Assembly (NCBI GenBank): GCA_025928435.1 | Contig: JAICJM010000001.1 | Location: 17,266 to 81,265 of the forward strand | DNA from: Thermoleophilia bacterium | GTDB lineage: Bacteria; Actinomycetota; Thermoleophilia; Gaiellales; JAICJC01 | Reading direction: 5' to 3' | Length of the DNA: 64,000 nt | Shown here: piece by piece, positions 16,919 through 24,355 of the stretch | Position numbering within the stretch: position 1 is the stretch's first letter | How the letters are laid out: the number at the start of each line of letters is the position of its first letter | Made by a program: the position numbers and the translations under genes | The notes under the pieces: generated by a model | What the model was told of the DNA's origin: nothing | Database searches by the model: none | Seen by the model: the letters and a program-made list of their open reading frames with translations, nothing else

Positions 16919-17551
16919 ATGCAACCGTATCCAGTGACATTCAGCGTTGACTACCCGGATCGCGAGCTCGACCGGATGTCGAGTGGGCTTCGAATCTTCT
17001 GGATCATCCCGATCGCGATCATCCTGGCGCTGCTCGACCAGGGTACCGCCCACTTCTCGCACAGCGGTCCGGACAATCGCACGGGCGCGGAGTTCGCGGC
17101 CGCCGGCGGCACCGTCGTCCTGCCGGTGGTGCTCATGCTGCTCTTCCGGCGCAAGTACCCGCGCTGGTGGTTCGACTGGAACCTCGAGCTGAACCGCTTC
17201 TCCAACCGTGTGTTCGTCTACCTGTCGCTGATGGACGACCGGTATCCGTCGACCGACGAGCACCAGTCGGTGCACCTGAGCTACCCCGAGGTAACCGGCA
17301 CCGAGCTGAACCGGTGGCTGCCGCTCGTGAAGTGGTTCCTGGCGATCCCGCACTACATCCTGCTCTTCTTCCTCGGGATCGCGGTGTTCTTCGTGGTGAT
17401 CTTCGTCTGGTTCGCGATCCTGTTCACTGGCCACTACCCGCGCGGGGCGTTCGGGTTCGTCGAGGGCGTGTTCCGATGGGCGAACCGGGTGACGGGCTAT
17501 GCCTTCACGCTGGTGACCGACCGCTATCCGCCGTTCTCGCTCGCGGCCTGA
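16919..17551 (+). CDS. DUF4389-type membrane protein
   Basis: 210 residues with three or four membrane segments: IFWIIPIAIILALLD, GGTVVLPVVLMLLF, and a long paired helix WFLAIPHYILLFFLGIAVFF. The juxtamembrane repeats WFDWNLELNRFSNRVFVYL and FRWANRVTGYAFTLVTD, each an aromatic-rich segment followed by DRYP, are the hallmark of this actinobacterial family of unknown function. The last 28 bases overlap the end of the convergent rRNA methyltransferase gene. Confidence 0.75.
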   Translation: MQPYPVTFSVDYPDRELDRMSSGLRIFWIIPIAIILALLDQGTAHFSHSGPDNRTGAEFAAAGGTVVLPVVLMLLFRRKYPRWWFDWNLELNRFSNRVFVYLSLMDDRYPSTDEHQSVHLSYPEVTGTELNRWLPLVKWFLAIPHYILLFFLGIAVFFVVIFVWFAILFTGHYPRGAFGFVEGVFRWANRVTGYAFTLVTDRYPPFSLAA

Positions 17552-18318
17552 GCCGATCGCTGCCTGACGGCCTCGTACAGCGCGAGCGTGGCCGCCTGGG
17601 CGGCGTTGAGCGACTCCGCGCCGGGGGCCTGCGGGATCGCGCAGACGACGTCGCACGACCCCACCACCTCGGCCGGCAGGCCGTGGCGCTCGGCGCCGAC
17701 GGCGAGCGTCGTCGGGCCGGTCAGGTCGACCTCCCAGAGCGGCGTCTCGGCGCCCGCGACGAGGCCGACGCGCAGCCCGTCCTCGGGCAGCTCGGCGCCG
17801 ATCTGGGTCGGGACGCGGAAGATCGCGCCCATCGACGCGCGCACGCCCTTCCCGGCCAGGGGGTCCGAGCAGCCCGGCGAGAGCGCGAGCCGCGCCGGCC
17901 CGAGCGCGCCGCACGCCCGCACGACGGTGCCGACGTTGCCGGGGTCGATCACCCGGTGCAGGTAGACCGCCAGGGGTGAATAACCGGTGCCAGGCACCGG
18001 ATACTCATGCGGGAGCGAGGCGATCTCGAAGAGGGCGATCACCCGCGCCGGATGGCCCAGCCCGCCGACCTCGGCGAGCAGCGAGTCGCGCACCGGCAAC
18101 ACGGGGCCGCCGCGGGCCAGCCGCGCGATCAGACCCTCGTCCGGCGGGCGGTCGGCCGCGATGAGCGTCTCGACCGGCAGGATGCCCGCGGCGAGCGCCT
18201 CCTCGACGATGTCCTCTCCCTCGGCCAGAAACTGCCCCAGCGCACGCCGGTGACGGCGGGCCTGGAGCTTGCGCGCGTGCTTCAGCCGGGCGTTGCCGTG
18301 GGAGGTGATCGGCTCCAC
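17524..18318 (-). CDS. SpoU/TrmH-family RNA 2'-O-ribose methyltransferase
   Basis: About 264 residues. An N-terminal SpoU substrate-binding domain (ITSHGNARLKHARKL, FLAEGEDIVEEAL) precedes the knotted SPOUT catalytic domain with motif 1 RVIDPGNVGTVVRA, motif 2 LAVGAERHGLP and motif 3 IPQAPGAESLNAAQA. It would methylate a ribose in rRNA, consistent with its place just after rplT. The start is uncertain: GTG here gives MEPITSHG; a TTG at 18342 would overlap rplT. The linker between the two domains contains a short palindromic repeat read in frame (EYPVPGTGYS). Confidence 0.88.
   Translation of the reverse strand: MEPITSHGNARLKHARKLQARRHRRALGQFLAEGEDIVEEALAAGILPVETLIAADRPPDEGLIARLARGGPVLPVRDSLLAEVGGLGHPARVIALFEIASLPHEYPVPGTGYSPLAVYLHRVIDPGNVGTVVRACGALGPARLALSPGCSDPLAGKGVRASMGAIFRVPTQIGAELPEDGLRVGLVAGAETPLWEVDLTGPTTLAVGAERHGLPAEVVGSCDVVCAIPQAPGAESLNAAQAATLALYEAVRQRSAQAASENGG
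17977..18007. repeat. Palindromic repeat, GGTGCCAGGCACC type, inside a coding sequence
   Basis: Arms of 15 bases (TGAATAACCGGTGCC and GGCACCGGATACTCA) flank a central A; they pair with two mismatches. The outer TGAATAA and the 15-1-15 layout are the same as in the GGGGTCTGACCCC elements at 20967 and 30689, but the inner core differs. It adds ten codons without a stop to the interdomain linker of the methyltransferase. Confidence 0.75.
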
Positions 18319-18331
18319 GGCGGGGAGCCCG

Positions 18332-18691
18332 TCATGCTGCAAGCGCGGCCTTGGCTGCCTCTGCCAGCGCCCCGAACGCCTTCGGGTCGGAGACGGCGAG
18401 GTCGGCGAGCACCTTGCGGTCGAGCTCGATCTCGGCCTTGCGCAGGCCGTGCATGAACTGGTTGTAGGAGAGGCCGTTCTGGCGGGCGCCCGCGTTGATG
18501 CGGATGATCCAGAGCCGGCGGAAGTCGCGCTTCCGCGCCCGACGGTCGCGGTAGGCGTAGGAGAGCGACTTCAGCATCTGCTCCTTCGCCTTGCGGTAGG
18601 TGTTCTTCTTGAGGCCGCGGTAGCCCTTCGAGGCCTCGAGCACCTCGCGGCGCTTCTTCTTGGCGTTGACGCTGCGTTTCACGCGTGCCAT
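18332..18691 (-). CDS. rplT: Ribosomal protein L20
   Basis: 119 residues, standard length. Starts [18 protein letters not shown], rich in Lys and Arg, with the conserved [16 protein letters not shown] and later [20 protein letters not shown]. It binds 23S rRNA early in 50S assembly and in several bacteria represses its own infC-rpmI-rplT operon. It lies 10 bases after rpmI. Confidence 0.98.
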   Translation of the reverse strand: MARVKRSVNAKKKRREVLEASKGYRGLKKNTYRKAKEQMLKSLSYAYRDRRARKRDFRRLWIIRINAGARQNGLSYNQFMHGLRKAEIELDRKVLADLAVSDPKAFGALAEAAKAALAA

Positions 18692-18701
18692 CGTCGAGCT
18701 C

Positions 18702-18899
18702 CTATCGCTTTCCCAGGAGGCGCAGCGCCTCTTTTCGATCGGCCGGGACCATCTCCTTGGCCTGCCGCTTCACCCGCCGCCGCTTGGCGCTCTTGTGCTC
18801 CAGCAGGTGCGTGCGGAACGCGCGCCGGCGCAGCAACTTGCCGCCGGAGCTCAGCCGGAACCGCTTCTTCGCGGCGGAAGACGTCTTCATCTTGGGCAT
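18702..18899 (-). CDS. rpmI: Ribosomal protein L35
   Basis: 65 residues, starting [20 protein letters not shown] with the C-terminal LGKR; a small basic protein of the 50S subunit. It sits between infC and rplT in the universal order. Confidence 0.98.
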   Translation of the reverse strand: MPKMKTSSAAKKRFRLSSGGKLLRRRAFRTHLLEHKSAKRRRVKRQAKEMVPADRKEALRLLGKR

Positions 18900-18912
18900 C
18901 GTCGGATCTCCT

Positions 18913-19527
18913 TCAGGCGCCGGCGGCGGCCTCGTCGGCGGCCTCTGCGGGCGCGTCGTCCGCCTTCGCGGCGGGTGCGGCGACCGCCTTGTGCGGCGCC
19001 AGCATCATCACCATGTTCCGTCCGTCCTGCAGCGGCTGAGATTCGATCGACCCCAGGTCTTTCACATCATCGGCGAGCCGGAGCAACAGGTCGCGTCCCC
19101 GCTCCGGGTGCGTCATCTCGCGCCCGCGGAACATGATCGTGACCTTCACCTTCGCCCGGCCCTTCAAGAACCGGACGACGTGACCCTTCTTGGTCTCGTA
19201 GTCGCCGATGCCGATCTTCGGCCGCAGCTTGATCTCCTTGATCGTGATCGTCGACTGGTGCTTGCGAGCGAGCTTTGCCTTCTGCTCCTGCTCATACCGG
19301 TACTTCGAGTAATCCATCACCCGGCATACGGGCGGACGGGCCTCCGGGGCCACCTCGACCAGGTCGAGGTTCTTGTCCCAGGCGTACCGCTGGGCCTCGT
19401 CTGTGTTCTTGATGCCGATCTGCGTACCGTCGGCGTCGATCAGACGCACCTGGGGGACGCGGATCGCCTCGTTGATCCGGGTGGTCGGCTCTTGGGGCCG
19501 TTGGTCGAGCTGCCTGCGGGGCCTCAA
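18913..19527 (-). CDS. infC: Translation initiation factor IF-3
   Basis: 204 residues from a TTG start. The N-domain ([15 protein letters not shown]), basic linker ([20 protein letters not shown]) and C-domain ([17 protein letters not shown]) are all typical; it keeps the 30S subunit free and checks the start codon. The C-terminal tail of about 25 Ala-rich acidic residues is an extra, common in actinobacteria. No ATG or GTG is available: the TTG overlaps the stop of an eight-codon mini-ORF as TTGA. Rare start codons are usual for infC because IF-3 itself discriminates against them, giving feedback control. An attenuator lies upstream. Confidence 0.95.
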   Translation of the reverse strand: MRPRRQLDQRPQEPTTRINEAIRVPQVRLIDADGTQIGIKNTDEAQRYAWDKNLDLVEVAPEARPPVCRVMDYSKYRYEQEQKAKLARKHQSTITIKEIKLRPKIGIGDYETKKGHVVRFLKGRAKVKVTIMFRGREMTHPERGRDLLLRLADDVKDLGSIESQPLQDGRNMVMMLAPHKAVAAPAAKADDAPAEAADEAAAGA

Positions 19528-19550
19528 GACCTGCGCCTAGTCACGATCAT
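19524..19550 (-). CDS. Possible eight-residue leader peptide before infC
   Basis: ATG opens a frame MIVTRRRS whose TGA overlaps the infC TTG start in the tetranucleotide TTGA. Two of its Arg codons are AGG, rare in such a GC-rich genome. A purine-rich GAGGAGAGGAG lies upstream. Ribosomes ending here could restart on the weak TTG. Only sequence layout supports this. Confidence 0.4.
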   Translation of the reverse strand: MIVTRRRS

Positions 19551-19583
19551 CCTCAAATCGGTGGAGCTCCTCTCCTCGACACG

Positions 19584-19607
19584 AAAAAATGGGTGCCGAA
19601 AGCACCC
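19584..19607 (-). terminator. Intrinsic terminator or attenuator in the infC leader
   Basis: On the minus strand GGGTGC and GCACCC pair across a TTTCG loop and are followed by ATTTTTT. It lies after the promoter and before infC, so transcription must read through it to express infC-rpmI-rplT. Confidence 0.85.
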
Positions 19608-19611
19608 GAGT

Positions 19612-19707
19612 TACGCCTCCACAGCGAAGGCGATAGCCGAACGATTCGGTTGAACCTCCCGGCCCGAAGCCGGAGAGGTGAGGGGCGTGATGCCTCTGCT
19701 TTTCCAG
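19612..19707 (-). ncRNA. Structured 5' leader of the infC-rpmI-rplT transcript
   Basis: Between promoter and attenuator the RNA can form three stems in order: ACCTC/GAGGT stacked on CCGGC/GCCGG with one bulged base (19654-19679), CCGAA/TTCGG with a 3-base loop (19637-19649), and CGCCT/AGGCG (19614-19632). This resembles in layout the L20- or IF3-responsive leaders of Bacillus and other bacteria, where the protein controls the terminator. Which protein binds here is inference. Confidence 0.6.
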
Positions 19708-19713
19708 ACAGTT

Positions 19714-19742
19714 AGTATAGCAACGCCCTGGTGGCGGCCAAA
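19714..19742 (-). promoter_or_regulatory. Promoter of the infC operon
   Basis: The minus strand has TATACT as -10 and TTTGGC or TTGGCC as -35 at 17 or 16 bases. It is one of the few fully consensus-like promoters in the window and gives a leader of about 180 bases. Confidence 0.75.
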
Positions 19743-19793
19743 TCGTCGTTTGCACGCCTTGACCGACGCGCTCGCCTTGGGCATGATCGCGGG

Positions 19794-20438
19794 GTGTTCC
19801 ACGACCGCACCCAGGCAGGAGCGGCCCTGGCAGCGGCGATGCCGGAGCTGCGCAAGAAGGCGAACGTGACCGTCATCGGGCTCGCCCGCGGCGGCGTCGA
19901 GGTGGCCGCCGAGGCCGCCCGCCTGCTCGATCTGCCGCTGGACGTACTGTGCGTCCGCAAAGTCGGGACGCCGGGCCACCCGGAGCTCGCGATGGGCGCC
20001 GTCGCGCCCCAGGGCGAACGCTACACGAACCGGCGCGTCGCCGGCCGGCTCACCGCCGCCCAGGTCGACGCCGCATACGACCAGGCGACCGCGCAAGCCC
20101 GCGAGATGGACGAGCGCCTGCGTGCCGCCACCCCGATGGTGCTCGTCGGCCGCACCGCCGTGATCGTCGACGACGGGGCCGCCACGGGCGCCTCGATCCG
20201 GGCCGCGCTGGCGGCTGTGCGCAACGCGGGCGCCCGTCAGACCGTGATCGCGCTTCCGGTGCTACCCCGGCTCGCGGTCGAGCGCCTCCAGCGCGAATGC
20301 GACCGGCTCGTCACCCTGCGCGCACCGCAGCGCTTCCATGCCGTCAGCCAGTTCTACGAGAACTTCGACGAGGTCACCGAGTCGCGCGTGATGGCGCTGC
20401 TCGCGAACGCGAAGCCCGCGGTCGAGCTCACCGTCTAG
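19794..20438 (+). CDS. Phosphoribosyltransferase-domain protein
   Basis: 214 residues from a GTG that follows CATGAT by six bases. It begins MFHDRTQAGAALAAAM, typical of a widespread family of stand-alone type I PRTase-fold proteins, with the PRPP-binding loop TAVIVDDGAATGASIRA and the early GLARGGVEVAAEAA. Family members are usually called phosphoribosyltransferase or predicted amidophosphoribosyl-like; the acceptor base is unknown. An ATG further upstream at 19731 lies inside the infC promoter and does not fit homologues. Confidence 0.8.
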   Translation: MFHDRTQAGAALAAAMPELRKKANVTVIGLARGGVEVAAEAARLLDLPLDVLCVRKVGTPGHPELAMGAVAPQGERYTNRRVAGRLTAAQVDAAYDQATAQAREMDERLRAATPMVLVGRTAVIVDDGAATGASIRAALAAVRNAGARQTVIALPVLPRLAVERLQRECDRLVTLRAPQRFHAVSQFYENFDEVTESRVMALLANAKPAVELTV

Positions 20439-20450
20439 CCCGGGGCAACG

Positions 20451-20969
20451 GTGGCGCCCACCGCGATCGTTGTGCCGTTCCCCGACGTCCCGGCGGTCGT
20501 GCACATCCACCGGCGCGCGCTGACGAGCGACGGCGCCGACGGGATGCCGCCGCACGTGACCCTGATCTACCCGTTCGTCGACGACGCCGATCTGAGCGCC
20601 GGTGAGGTGGGTCGCCTGCGCCGCGTTTTCGGCGTTTTCGCGCCGTTCGACGTGACGTTCTCGGAGTTCGGCCGGTTCGACGCGCGGCCGCCCGTGCTCT
20701 ACCTCGCGCCGGAGCCCGCCCAGCCGTTCCTCGAGATGGTCGCGGCGCTCGCGCAGGAGGTCCCGGCCCATCCGCCGTTCGGCGGCGTCCACGAGACGGT
20801 GATTCCGCATCTGACGGTCGCCCATGCCGAAGACGCCACGGCCCTGCGAGGCGCCGAGGACGACGTCCGCCGCCACCTGCCCGTCCACGCTCGGGTCAAC
20901 GAGGTGACGGTCATGGAGCACCGCGTGGACGGCTGGTGCCCCCGCGAGCGCATCGCGCTCAACCCCTGA
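20451..20969 (+). CDS. 2'-5' RNA ligase/cyclic phosphodiesterase (2H) superfamily protein
   Basis: 172 residues with the two histidine motifs of the 2H fold, HVTLIYPF (about residue 34) and HLTVAH (about residue 122). These carry out phosphodiester chemistry on RNA or nucleotide 2',3'-cyclic phosphates. The GTG start lies 12 bases after the phosphoribosyltransferase stop, so they form a pair. The TGA stop is the first three bases of a palindromic repeat. Confidence 0.8.
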   Translation: MAPTAIVVPFPDVPAVVHIHRRALTSDGADGMPPHVTLIYPFVDDADLSAGEVGRLRRVFGVFAPFDVTFSEFGRFDARPPVLYLAPEPAQPFLEMVAALAQEVPAHPPFGGVHETVIPHLTVAHAEDATALRGAEDDVRRHLPVHARVNEVTVMEHRVDGWCPRERIALNP

Positions 20970-20997
20970 ATAAAAGGGGTCTGACCCCGTTTATTCA
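20967..20997. repeat. Palindromic repeat, GGGGTCTGACCCC type, copy 1
   Basis: Arms TGAATAAAAGGGGTC and GACCCCGTTTATTCA around a single central T, with one mismatch. The element exactly fills the convergent gap: its first TGA is the stop of the gene on the left, and its last TCA, read on the other strand, is the TGA stop of the gene on the right. Confidence 0.9.
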
Positions 20998-21411
20998 GTG
21001 GCCGACGATGCCTGCGCCGCCCGGGCCGCGCTGGTGCTCGCGGCGGACGACGTAGGTGCCGCGGGCGCGGGTGGCCAGGATCGGCTCCGCCAGGAGGTCG
21101 GCAGCCGACTCGCTCACCTCCGGGCGGGGCGTGATCTCCTTCCAGATCTCGAGGTCGACCGTGCGGCTCGTGTTGCCCATACGCACGATCGTGCCCTTCG
21201 CCCGGACGAAGTCGCCGCCGTGGAGCGGCGCCAGGAACTCGACCTTCTCGTAGCCGGCGAACAGGCCCTCGTCACCGTCGGTGCGGATCGCAAGCTCGGT
21301 GACGATGTCGCCGAAGAGCTCCAGGCCGTGGGCGCCGTCGACCAGATTGCCGCCGTAGTGGACGTCGGCGGCCGACAGGCGCACCCGCAGCTCGGCGGTC
21401 ATGCCCTCCAT
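20995..21411 (-). CDS. kal: 3-aminobutyryl-CoA ammonia-lyase (hotdog fold)
   Basis: 138 residues. The stretches ADVHYGGNLVDGAHGLELFGD, DGDEGLFAGYEKVEFLAPL and SESAADLLAEPILATRARGT follow the Kal protein of anaerobic lysine degradation closely. Kal removes ammonia from a beta-amino acyl-CoA to give crotonyl-CoA. It is the last gene of the nine-gene operon, 9 bases after the S58 aminopeptidase. A different amine-handling hotdog enzyme is possible, so the exact substrate is inferred. Its stop codon lies in the palindromic repeat. Confidence 0.7.
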   Translation of the reverse strand: MEGMTAELRVRLSAADVHYGGNLVDGAHGLELFGDIVTELAIRTDGDEGLFAGYEKVEFLAPLHGGDFVRAKGTIVRMGNTSRTVDLEIWKEITPRPEVSESAADLLAEPILATRARGTYVVRREHQRGPGGAGIVGH

Positions 21412-21420
21412 GCGGCCATC

Positions 21421-22356
21421 CTACGCCCCCCGGCGCACGAGGTGGACGGGGAACTCGTCCTGCATCTTCCCGTTGCGGCGCCGGCCCGGCCGCGCCGCGA
21501 CCAGGCAGTTGTAGACCGCCTCCTCGGCCGCCTCGTAGGCCGCGGCGAAGAGAGGCGAGAGCCGGCCGAGCGGGAAGCCCTCGGCCTCGGCGACCGTGAA
21601 CGCGACCGCGATCTCGCCCGAGCCGTTCGACGCATACGACCCCGCCCGGGCCAGGCCGAGCAGCGGCCGCAGCGCCAGCCGCCGCAGCTGCTGCGCCTCG
21701 AGCGGCGCGTCCGTCGCACAGACCGCGATGCACGAGCCCTCGGGCGGCTCCGGCGGCTCGGCCGGCTCGAAGCGCAGGCCACCCGACGTGAACCGCTCGC
21801 GGTCGCCGAAGTTGCACATGAGCAGCACCCCGACGGCGTGGCCGTCGACGCTCCGCGAGGCCGTGCCGATCCCGCCCGGGAAGTCGAAGCAGGTCATGCC
21901 GGTCCCACCGCCGACCGTCCCCTCGGCGACCTCCTCGCCGGCGTTCGCGAGCGCCGTGTTCACGTCGTCGACCGTGACCGTGCGCGAGTCGCCCATGTCG
22001 GAGTCGTCGCACTCGCCCACGACCGGGATGACCGTGTTGTCGGGATCGCCTCCTGCTGCGAGCACGGCGCCGTGGTAGACGGTGCCGACGGCGTGCGTCC
22101 CGCACAGCCACACCGGCGACTGGATGATCCCCCACTCGTCGATCTCGAGCTTCTTCGTCAGCTCGCCGACGCCGTTCACGGTGTTCACGCCCGCCCGCGC
22201 CGGCAGTCGCGGCGGCACGACGACGGAGACGCCGGTCGCCTCGCCGCTGCCGGCCTGGGCGTGGCCGACGAGGACGCCGGGCACGTCGGTGATGGCGTTG
22301 CGCGCGCCCGTCGGGAAGAGGCCCACCGGCCCGGCCAGGTCGCGCCAGCGGGTCAT
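21421..22356 (-). CDS. S58/DmpA-family aminopeptidase (P1 family, N-terminal nucleophile fold)
   Basis: 311 residues. The family includes L-aminopeptidase/D-esterase DmpA and beta-peptidyl aminopeptidases BapA. The proenzyme cuts itself before a Ser that becomes the nucleophile. Here Gly207-Ser208 in PEGSCIAVCATDAPLEAQQL matches that site, giving alpha and beta chains. Also conserved are ITDVPGVLVGHA, TVGGGTGMTCFDFPGGIGT and ASNGSGEIAVAFT. The start overlaps the stop of the ABC ATPase gene as ATGA. No signal peptide is seen, so it acts on imported substrate. Confidence 0.9.
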   Translation of the reverse strand: MTRWRDLAGPVGLFPTGARNAITDVPGVLVGHAQAGSGEATGVSVVVPPRLPARAGVNTVNGVGELTKKLEIDEWGIIQSPVWLCGTHAVGTVYHGAVLAAGGDPDNTVIPVVGECDDSDMGDSRTVTVDDVNTALANAGEEVAEGTVGGGTGMTCFDFPGGIGTASRSVDGHAVGVLLMCNFGDRERFTSGGLRFEPAEPPEPPEGSCIAVCATDAPLEAQQLRRLALRPLLGLARAGSYASNGSGEIAVAFTVAEAEGFPLGRLSPLFAAAYEAAEEAVYNCLVAARPGRRRNGKMQDEFPVHLVRRGA

Positions 22357-23378
22357 GCCAGGATGCAGGCGGCGCGGTGCTCGGGCGACGTCGCCGACGC
22401 CGGCCGGCGCAGCTCGGGATCGATGTTGCGGCACTCCTCCTGCGCGATCGGGCAGCGGGGATGGAAGCGGCATCCGGACGGGATGTGCACCGGGTTCGGC
22501 GTCTCGCCCACGAGGATCTGAGGCTCGGTCGAGTCGCGCGGGTCGCGCTTGGGCACGACCGAGATCAGCGCCTTCGTGTAGGGGTGGAGCGGGTTCCGCA
22601 CGACGTCCTTGGCGGGCCCCTCCTCGACGATCCGGCCCAGGTACATCACCGCGATCCGGTCGGCGAAGTGCGCGGCCGTCGACAGGTCGTGCGTGATCAT
22701 CAGGATGGCGAGGCCGTCGCGGCGCAGCTCGTCCAGCAGCCGCAGGATTCCGGCGCGAACCGAGACGTCGAGCATCGACACCGGCTCGTCCGCGAGCAGC
22801 AGCTTCGGCTTCAGCACCATCGCCGCGGCGATGGCGACCCGCTGCCGCTGGCCGCCGGAGAGCTCGTGCGGGAAGCGGTCGAGGTAGAGCTCGGGCGGCT
22901 CCAGGCCGGCCTGGACGAGCGCCTGCACCACCAGCGCGTCGCGCTCGTCCGCCTTCCCGCCGAGGCCGTGGATCAGGAGCGGCTCGGCGACGGTGTCACG
23001 CACGCGGTAGCGCGGGTCGAGCGACTCGTACGGATCCTGGTAGATGATCTGCATCTCGCGTCGCAGCGGCCGCAGCTGGCGGTGGCTCAGTTGCGAGATG
23101 TCCCGGCCGCGGAAGAGGATCCGGCCGGCGTCGGCAGCGACCATCCGCATCACCGTCTGGGCGGTGGTGGTCTTGCCGCAGCCGGACTCCCCGACGAGCG
23201 CGAGCATCTCCCCGGGCCCGACCGAGAAGTCGACGCCCTCGACCGCGTGCACGTGCTCCTGCTCCTGGCGCCGCAGGGTTCCGAGGAAGCCGCGGGGCAC
23301 CGGGTAGCGCGTGACGAGGCCCTCGACCTCGAGCAGGGAGCCGTTCGCCGGGGCGGTTCCGGCCTCGACCGCGCTCAC
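22353..23378 (-). CDS. Peptide ABC importer ATPase (DppF/OppF type)
   Basis: 341 residues with Walker A GESGCGKTT, signature LSGGQRQR and Walker B LLLADEPVSMLD. The C-terminal extension has the Opp/Dpp cysteines (CRFHPRCPIAQEEC), which bind an iron-sulfur or metal site in this family. The GTG start overlaps the stop of the partner ATPase. It powers the importer whose other parts lie upstream. Confidence 0.95.
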   Translation of the reverse strand: MSAVEAGTAPANGSLLEVEGLVTRYPVPRGFLGTLRRQEQEHVHAVEGVDFSVGPGEMLALVGESGCGKTTTAQTVMRMVAADAGRILFRGRDISQLSHRQLRPLRREMQIIYQDPYESLDPRYRVRDTVAEPLLIHGLGGKADERDALVVQALVQAGLEPPELYLDRFPHELSGGQRQRVAIAAAMVLKPKLLLADEPVSMLDVSVRAGILRLLDELRRDGLAILMITHDLSTAAHFADRIAVMYLGRIVEEGPAKDVVRNPLHPYTKALISVVPKRDPRDSTEPQILVGETPNPVHIPSGCRFHPRCPIAQEECRNIDPELRRPASATSPEHRAACILA

Positions 23379-24355
23379 TGCGCCACCTGCATCGGGACGT
23401 CGTTCAGGTGACAGGCGGCCGTGTGGTTGTCGGCGACCTCACGCAGGCGCGGCTCCTCCCGCGGGCAGCGCGAGAAGGCCGAGTCGCAGCGGGGGTGGAA
23501 GGGGCATCCGACCACCTCGCGGTCGAGACGCGGCGGCGCGCCGGGGATCGAGGTCACCTCGTCGTCGCCGTGCAGGTCGGGCGTCGCCTGGAAGAGCATC
23601 CGCGTATACGGGTGGCGGGGGTCGTGGAAGAGCGTCTCGATCGGCCCCGACTCCGCGATCTTGCCGGCATACATCACCGCCGCCCGCCGGCATACCTGGG
23701 CGACGACGGGCAGGTCGTGCGTGACGAGGATCATCGCCAGCCCGAGATCCTCGGTGAGCCGCACCAGCAACTCGAGGATCTGGGCCTGCACCATCACGTC
23801 GAGTGCCGTCGTCGGCTCGTCGGCGAGGAGCGCCTTGGGGTTGCAGGCGAGCGCCATCGCGATCGCAGCCCGCTGGCGCATGCCGCCCGAGAACTCGTGT
23901 GGATAGCGGTCGGCCCGCTCCCCGGAGATCCCGACCATCTCGAGCAGCTCCGCGGCCTGGGTGCGGGCGGCCCGACCGGAGGAGACCCCGTGCAGCTCCA
24001 TGGGCTCGACGATCTGCGACCCGACGGTCTTCACCGGGTTGAACGCGTTCATCGCTCCCTGGAACACCATGGCCACGTCGCGCCACCGGTGCGGCGAGAT
24101 CGACTCCTCGCCCTTCGCGAGCACGTCCTCGCCGTCGAGAAGCACCCGTCCGGCCACACTCGCGCTCGGTGGCAGAAGCCCCATGAGTGCCAGGATCGTC
24201 GTCGTCTTCCCGCAGCCCGACTCGCCCACGAGACCCATCCGCTCGCCCGGGTACAGGTCGAACCCGACGCCCTGGACGGCGTGCAGCTCGCCGCCGGGCA
24301 CGTCGAACCAGACCTCGAGGCCCTCCACGCTCAGGACGGGGGTGGAGGCGGTCAC
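23375..24355 (-). CDS. Peptide ABC importer ATPase (DppD/OppD type)
   Basis: 326 residues: Walker A GESGCGKTTT, signature FSGGMRQR, Walker B ALLADEPTTALD, switch His in VTHDLP, and the C-terminal Cys cluster CPFHPRCDSAFSRCP. The GTG start is fixed by the GTGA overlap with the permease stop; the extra 115 residues open upstream are the permease in another frame. Confidence 0.95.
   Translation of the reverse strand: MTASTPVLSVEGLEVWFDVPGGELHAVQGVGFDLYPGERMGLVGESGCGKTTTILALMGLLPPSASVAGRVLLDGEDVLAKGEESISPHRWRDVAMVFQGAMNAFNPVKTVGSQIVEPMELHGVSSGRAARTQAAELLEMVGISGERADRYPHEFSGGMRQRAAIAMALACNPKALLADEPTTALDVMVQAQILELLVRLTEDLGLAMILVTHDLPVVAQVCRRAAVMYAGKIAESGPIETLFHDPRHPYTRMLFQATPDLHGDDEVTSIPGAPPRLDREVVGCPFHPRCDSAFSRCPREEPRLREVADNHTAACHLNDVPMQVAQ

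Noticed and set aside
19537..19755. 72-codon frame across the infC leader
   Set aside because: It begins upstream of the promoter's transcription start and runs through the stems and terminator.
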